NCBI GenBank assembly: GCA_026873275.1
Contig: JANTUC010000007.1
Coordinates: forward strand, 2,108,001 to 2,172,000
Source: Pseudopithomyces maydicus
Taxonomy: Eukaryota > Ascomycota > Dothideomycetes > Pleosporales > Didymosphaeriaceae
Length of the DNA stretch: 64,000 nucleotides
Reading direction: 5' to 3'
Shown here one piece after another: positions 59,365 to 64,000 of the stretch (positions are counted from its first letter, which is position 1; each line of letters starts with the position of its first letter). The translations under genes and the position numbers were made by a program. The notes under the pieces were generated by a model that searched no databases, had not been told where the DNA came from, and saw only the letters and a program-made list of their open reading frames with translations.

Positions 59365-60737
59365 ATGAAGTCAGTACCACTGATTGCGGCTTTTCTCCTG
59401 GCCGATGCCCATGCTTATGACAACGGTTTTGGATGCAACTCCAACTGTGCTTCAAACTGTGGGCCCGACATTCCTGGTTTCTCAATTCCAGGAACCGGCG
59501 ATGGTACTGAGTATGAAGGGATGAGTGGAAAGCCCGCCCTCACTTCTGCTCAGTATTACGCTTCCATTTGTCCACAATTTGACAACATGGTCCGAGAGTT
59601 CAAGCCTGGATATATCTTTCGCTTCCACTGCAATGCTTATGGGCCCCATGATGGCAGGCTATACCCAGCCAAGACTCCAGTCGACTGTGCCCAGCTATGC
59701 GAGCGTAGTAATGGGTGCCAGGGAAGCACTTGGCTTGCCGACAAACGACAGTGTGTTCTGCAAGGAGGACTTCCGTCGGGATTTCGTGATAAGACTGTCT
59801 ATCTGGAGAGAGTGACAGGCGAGCTCGACCTCGAGGAAGTAGACCCTTTGCGCGGGGCTATGAGAAAGAGTTGGAACAATGCATCAACAACCGTCAGTTG
59901 GAGGAGCTCCAGGCAATCAATCGCCTGAATGAATGTCAAGAGGAAGCCCTCAACGCAAAACAGGAATTCGAGACCAGTCTTTCCCACTGCCAGGCAGACA
60001 CCCTCCAGACTCAACAACGCTTCAACGTGGAATTGGCAACGTGCCGAGAAGCCGGGGTCAGGGAACAGCACGCTTCACAAGAAGCATTCCGATTGGCCAA
60101 ACAGAAGTGCTACGACGAGCAACAGGCTATCAGTCTACAATTGAAGCAACAAAAGGAGCAGAATCTCAAGGATGTTAAGGATGCGGAAGACAGACTTAAT
60201 CAACAAAGAGCTCAAAACTTGAAAGAGCAGGAGAAGGCTGCTTCCCAATTGAAACAATGCAAAGACCAGTCTCTCGAAGAGATTCAGAAGCTAAAGGCGC
60301 AAATTGACGCACTTTCAGCAAAACCAGGGATGTATGTAGCATGTGAGTTGGCACGCTTCCCTCGTTTACGTTTTATGTTTTTACTAACACTGATGGATAG
60401 GTCCTAACGGGAGCGCTGGGGAGCATAAGAAAACTGTCCTGTACAGTGGCGCCAAGTACACCGTCGAATGCAAGGGTGGCAAGTTGAAACAGTATCCACT
60501 ACAGAATCCCAGTCACTAACTGTAGTAGTATTTCAACCCACGGGCAGCCGTGTCATCAAGGAAGTACTCAATGTAAAAGATCTTGGAACCTGCGCCGATC
60601 ACTGCACCAGGACTGATAAATGTGAACACGCTTCGATTCAAATAGGTGTTGGGCGATGTATCCTGTATGATGGTGATTTCAACACCGGATACTCCATCCA
60701 GCAAAACGGCCAATGGAACAGTGTGCGTAGGGCTTGA
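59365..60737 (+). CDS. Secreted PAN/Apple-like protein with a coiled-coil centre
   Basis: About 438 residues from exons 59365-60342 and 60401-60737. The signal peptide is MKSVPLIAAFLLADAHA. The first PAN/Apple-type domain has FRFHCNAYGPHDGRLYPAKT, then VDCAQLCERSNGCQGSTWL and CVLQGG. A long coiled coil follows, rich in Gln and Glu (LEELQAINRLNECQEEALNA to LKAQIDALSAKPG). A second PAN-like domain reads VLNVKDLGTCADHCTRTDKC, then ASIQIGVGRCILYDG. The frame breaks at the G run 59854-59857 (one more G gives RGGYEKELEQC) and once more between 60466 and 60519; with both bases the gene has 439 codons. Proteins of this kind are secreted, with PAN domains binding carbohydrate or protein; role unknown. 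Confidence 0.75.
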
Positions 60738-61119
60738 TGGGAGGTAGAGAGAGTTTTCGGGTAGGCCCTTCACCTTGTGTTATTTGCACTAGTCCGCTTC
60801 AAATGTGTAGATACTTGACAATTGAGCACATCAGTATCCGTTTCTGCTTCCACGTCTTTGAACGACCCTCCCTCGCCCGAAGACGAAAAATGGCCGTCGG
60901 TTTTCGCTTTGGTTGCTGGAGTTGAACAAATGATGAGCTTGGTATAAGTGACAGATATCAATGTGATATTGTTTCGCAAGATGAATCATGGAAACAGCGT
61001 ACCATTGACACATCATTGAACAATGCAAATTACATTCACCCTACAGCGACCCCTTATATCGATTAGTGTCTTTTGAATGTACGGTCTCTATCTTTTCTTT
61101 TTGAATTCGCGTCAGGGCT
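60738..61119. other. Spacer between convergent genes
   Basis: About 0.38 kb of 3' flanks. No gene seen. Confidence 0.5.
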
Positions 61120-62476
61120 CTACACCACATCAGCAGGCTTTACTGCTATTCTAGCATCCTCCTGATTTTTGTAGTCCCTCTTCAAGTCATCTCCATCCCC
61201 TCTAGATGATATTCTCACGTCAACTGTCTTGTATATGCCACCGTGCATGTCATTCACGTCTTTGGTAATCTCCTGCTCGTCGCTCTTGGCGTCAGAGTCT
61301 CTATTATTTGCCCACTTCCAGCCGTTCTTCATCTCGTAGTGTTCAGACTCCACATTGAAGGTATTCAAATCGTCGAAGGCACCTGTAGGCTTCCTTGATC
61401 TCGTGGTGGCGTTCCGTTTCGATGCGCTCAACTGGTGTGAGCCGCTACCGTTGTATCCGTAACCAGATCGTTTGCTGTTTACAGGCTCTGTCCTAAGAGC
61501 AGGGATGCAGAAAGATAGGATGTATTTGACCGTCGGACCACTTGCGCCAATGATCGCGACACTTGATTCGATAGCCGAATACGCGGTCTCGACCGAGTAG
61601 GACTTGACTATGCCGAGGAAAGCATTATGGAGCCAGATGAGGCGGGCGATGCCGACGCCGATCAGGATAAATCCTAGGGATAGGAAGGATATAGTGACAA
61701 GCTTTTCCTGAGCGGCATTTGCAAGTCCCAGATAATCCACGATGGCATTATCAGCACCATGAGGTCGGTGATCAGAACGACGGAGACAACACCAAGGACG
61801 TAAGTCGCCCCATCCATACAGGTTCCGGGAATTTCGGGATGCCACTTCTTGCGGAGTGGAAGACAAGGAACGAGTGCGACGATTGTCGAAACGATCATGT
61901 ATATGCCGTTGATGATCTGGATTGCCCACAGAGATTTTCGTATGCGCGGGTTCGGCGAGTTCAGCCTCTGGAGAGACCACAGGAAAGACATCTTGACCAC
62001 TGCGACAATCGGGTTGTATTCGGCACCCAGTGCCCATTGCAGCTTGAGAGCGCGAACCCAGTCAATCTCCATCGGGTTGACATCTTCGTCGTGGTATCCG
62101 GCGCGGGTTTCGAGTGAGTCTGTTTCCTGTCAGCTCGCACTTCCAATGTTGTGAAGTGCAACACTTACAGAAATGTACGATGACACTGTTTCCTAGGCAT
62201 AGCACCCACCCCAACACGATCAGTGCATCGTCTGTAGAGAGAAAGAGTCAGTCCACTATCTTCAGGTAAGATCGACGAAAACCTACCACCTCCTAGCGTT
62301 CGATCGATCCGCTTCTTGACGATCCTTACCAGAACGATCAGTCCAGCGATCCCAGGGAAGAGATAGAGCAATGTTATGAGTAATGGTTGTAGGCCTTTGC
62401 TTGGATTTGGATTGAACACTGGCATTCCAGGAGGTCCACCTGGTGGCCCGCCTGCCGGTGCTCCTGAAGTTGACAT
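61120..62476 (-). CDS. SAT4/rhodopsin-type seven-helix membrane protein
   Basis: About 417 residues from exons 62476-62287, 62231-62169 and 62119-61120. A Gly/Pro-rich start (APAGGPPGGPPGMPVFNPNP) is followed by helices including LLITLLYLFPGIAGLIVLVR and DDALIVLGWVLCLGNSVIVH. Family landmarks are VVKMSFLWSLQRL, WAIQIINGIYMIVSTIVALV, then CMDGATYVLGVVSVVLITDL and IMPSWIIWDLQMPLR. The frame breaks at the T run 61703-61706: one more A on the coding strand continues with KKLVTISFLSLGFILIGVGI. With it the gene has 418 codons. The last 130 residues are a polar cytosolic tail. This is the fungal PTH11-like/SAT4 class of putative receptors or transporters; no CFEM domain is present, so it is not a classical PTH11. 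Confidence 0.85.
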
Positions 62477-64000
62477 TTTGTTGCGCAACGATGTTCTATC
62501 GTAGAACACTGACGGGGAGCCTGGGACATATGTCAATCAATTCCATGATCCATGATCCTATGGCACGTGTAATTATTTTGCTTTTGCCAGGCATTCGCAG
62601 TAGTCCTGTGTTCCAGGGCTTTTGAAATCCTCTTTTCAGAACAAATTCCGAGCAGCCACCTTGTGCCAGCTCTGCATGACGGCCATGCCTTCCGGTTTAC
62701 CCGAAACACAGAGGCGATCCTACGAGTGAAGCGATGGGCGCTACAACGCGGATCCAAGTCCCAAAGATCTTACAATACGTTCTATTGGGATGGACTATAC
62801 TGCGTCAGGTAAACGCTAGGCCAATGCCAATGGTTTTTAAGTGTGATTCAAGAACGGAGCTTCGCGTTCGTTCCGTTCGCCTCGTTGGTAACTACACTAT
62901 CAACTACCTAGGCGTAGGTCGCGCTAGGGGAACGACATCCGCGGGCGACTAGCCCGCTACGGCAGCTAGTTGGTAGTGTACAGTTACAAGATTACACCTT
63001 CGGATACCGTTACCCCGCGCATCTTTGTACAGTGCAGTCTCTTCTGCTGAAGGAGGGTATAAAGAACTGGTGCCCCTTCAAACGCTTGATATACGGGGCC
63101 ATGTGAGAGCACTGCTAATTATACGTCCACGATTACGTACGTCTACGATTTCTAATCGGTAACGTGATCAAGTAGAACCTCCGCGGACCTAAGAAGGAGG
63201 CATATGCTGCATTGTGCCGCCTCTCGGAGAGATTTGCCATCCCTGAATACTTCGCCTCCGGATGCCAGGCTGCTCGGTACTTGGAGCTTTGGAGTGCGGC
63301 ACAGTCGATAGGATCATTTGGAAACGATGCTTAAGCAGGTAATATTCCGCAGATGCTTGTGGACACGGGGAACGTCGTGTTTTCTACCATAAATTTTTGC
63401 AGTGGTGGGGTCCTTGCCAGTCGCAAACACGCATGCATCGGATGGTCAAATGCGATGGCGAATCGCATTTCAGCACTCTACACGGGTCGTGAACTGTTCC
63501 TGAAATGGCCTACTCAGTTATTGGTTCTCGACTGTTCTGGATGTTACGGCCGCATTGACGCGTGGGCCATCGATTGGTGTTCCAGTCTAATGCATGTCAG
63601 AGCACAAGCGAGATCACTCACATTGATTACACTAGCAAGAGATAGGAAAAGCGTATTCGAAAATGACATGCCGACCGATCCCACTAGTTGTGTGGGGTCT
63701 ACAGAGGAGTAAGACCCCGCGTACTTCAGATCAGAGAGTGTACATCATCTCCTCGCGGATGTATGATCGATTTGAAAGGTATTGTACATGTTGCTTGGGT
63801 ACTTGTCATTATACTCGTCGACAATGGTTGTTAAATGGGTGGACAAGTTCAGTAGAGAAAGGATGAATCGACTGTGCCGCAATGATCCTATGAACTAGGG
63901 GGTAACGAAGGATTTATAGTACTAACTGCGACTACCCAACAGGACTAATCGCCATGCAGGGTCCCGCCCATTCAGTCCACTAATGGGAGCAGCCGGCTTG
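62477..64000. other. Right-end stretch with no firm gene
   Basis: About 1.5 kb. A 48-codon frame at 63188-63334 has protein-like composition (LCRLSERFAIPEYFASG) but no start, and a 119-codon frame at 63353-63712 has no motif. These could be exons or relics of something extending beyond the window. No recognised feature. Confidence 0.4.

Noticed and set aside
50..61706. Programmed ribosomal frameshifting or mass pseudogenisation as the cause of the frame breaks
   Set aside because: No common slippery site or structure, fifteen sites in unrelated genes, all in the same direction and mostly at plain homopolymers; sequence error is simpler.

Overview
The window is nuclear DNA of a filamentous ascomycete (Pezizomycotina, possibly Dothideomycetes, though I cannot name the species). 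This rests on many 44-70 bp GT..AG introns, genes on both strands with no operons, and typical fungal families: a HET-domain protein, a DUF7708/NACHT-type protein, a SAT4/rhodopsin-type membrane protein, deuterolysin, Pta1, Coa3 and an EPT1/CPT1-type phosphotransferase. I see no rRNA or tRNA gene, no CRISPR and no intact transposon.

Layout. 0-8.4 kb: a thiolase-like gene cut by the left end, a small secreted CxxHDxC protein, the C-terminal relic of a polyketide synthase, an amino-acid permease and a GH105-type unsaturated-glucuronyl hydrolase. 8.6-14 kb: a conserved fungal membrane protein and an ethanolamine/cholinephosphotransferase, separated by a 2 kb spacer full of microsatellites. 14-19 kb: a poorly coding stretch with one degraded coding fragment, then a secreted deuterolysin (M35). 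19-39 kb: an accessory block with an intronless orphan protein that looks like a viral capsid or nucleoprotein, a membrane-anchored kinase-like protein, a DUF2235 hydrolase, a TetX-like flavin monooxygenase, a 1273-residue STAND-type protein without a visible P-loop, a secreted protein, a methyltransferase and a HET protein. 39-46.5 kb: a mitochondrial citrate-type carrier, then a divergent pair of a hydantoinase/DUF917 enzyme and an NCS1 permease with GATA motifs between them, probably a small nitrogen-catabolism unit. 47-55.5 kb: a secreted alpha/beta hydrolase, Pta1, Coa3 and a secreted LVIVD-type protein. 55.5-64 kb: mostly empty DNA with a PAN-coiled-coil-PAN secreted protein and a SAT4-family membrane protein.

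One pattern cuts across the window. In ten genes the conserved reading frame breaks, at fifteen places in all. At nearly all of them one extra base in a short homopolymer (mostly C/G) would restore the known family sequence exactly. All firm cases go the same way (one base missing), so I read this as homopolymer under-calling in the assembly and annotate these genes as functional, with the break points stated. Exon coordinates were worked out by hand from splice consensus and frame. For each multi-exon gene the exon lengths add up to whole codons, after adding the missing base where stated.
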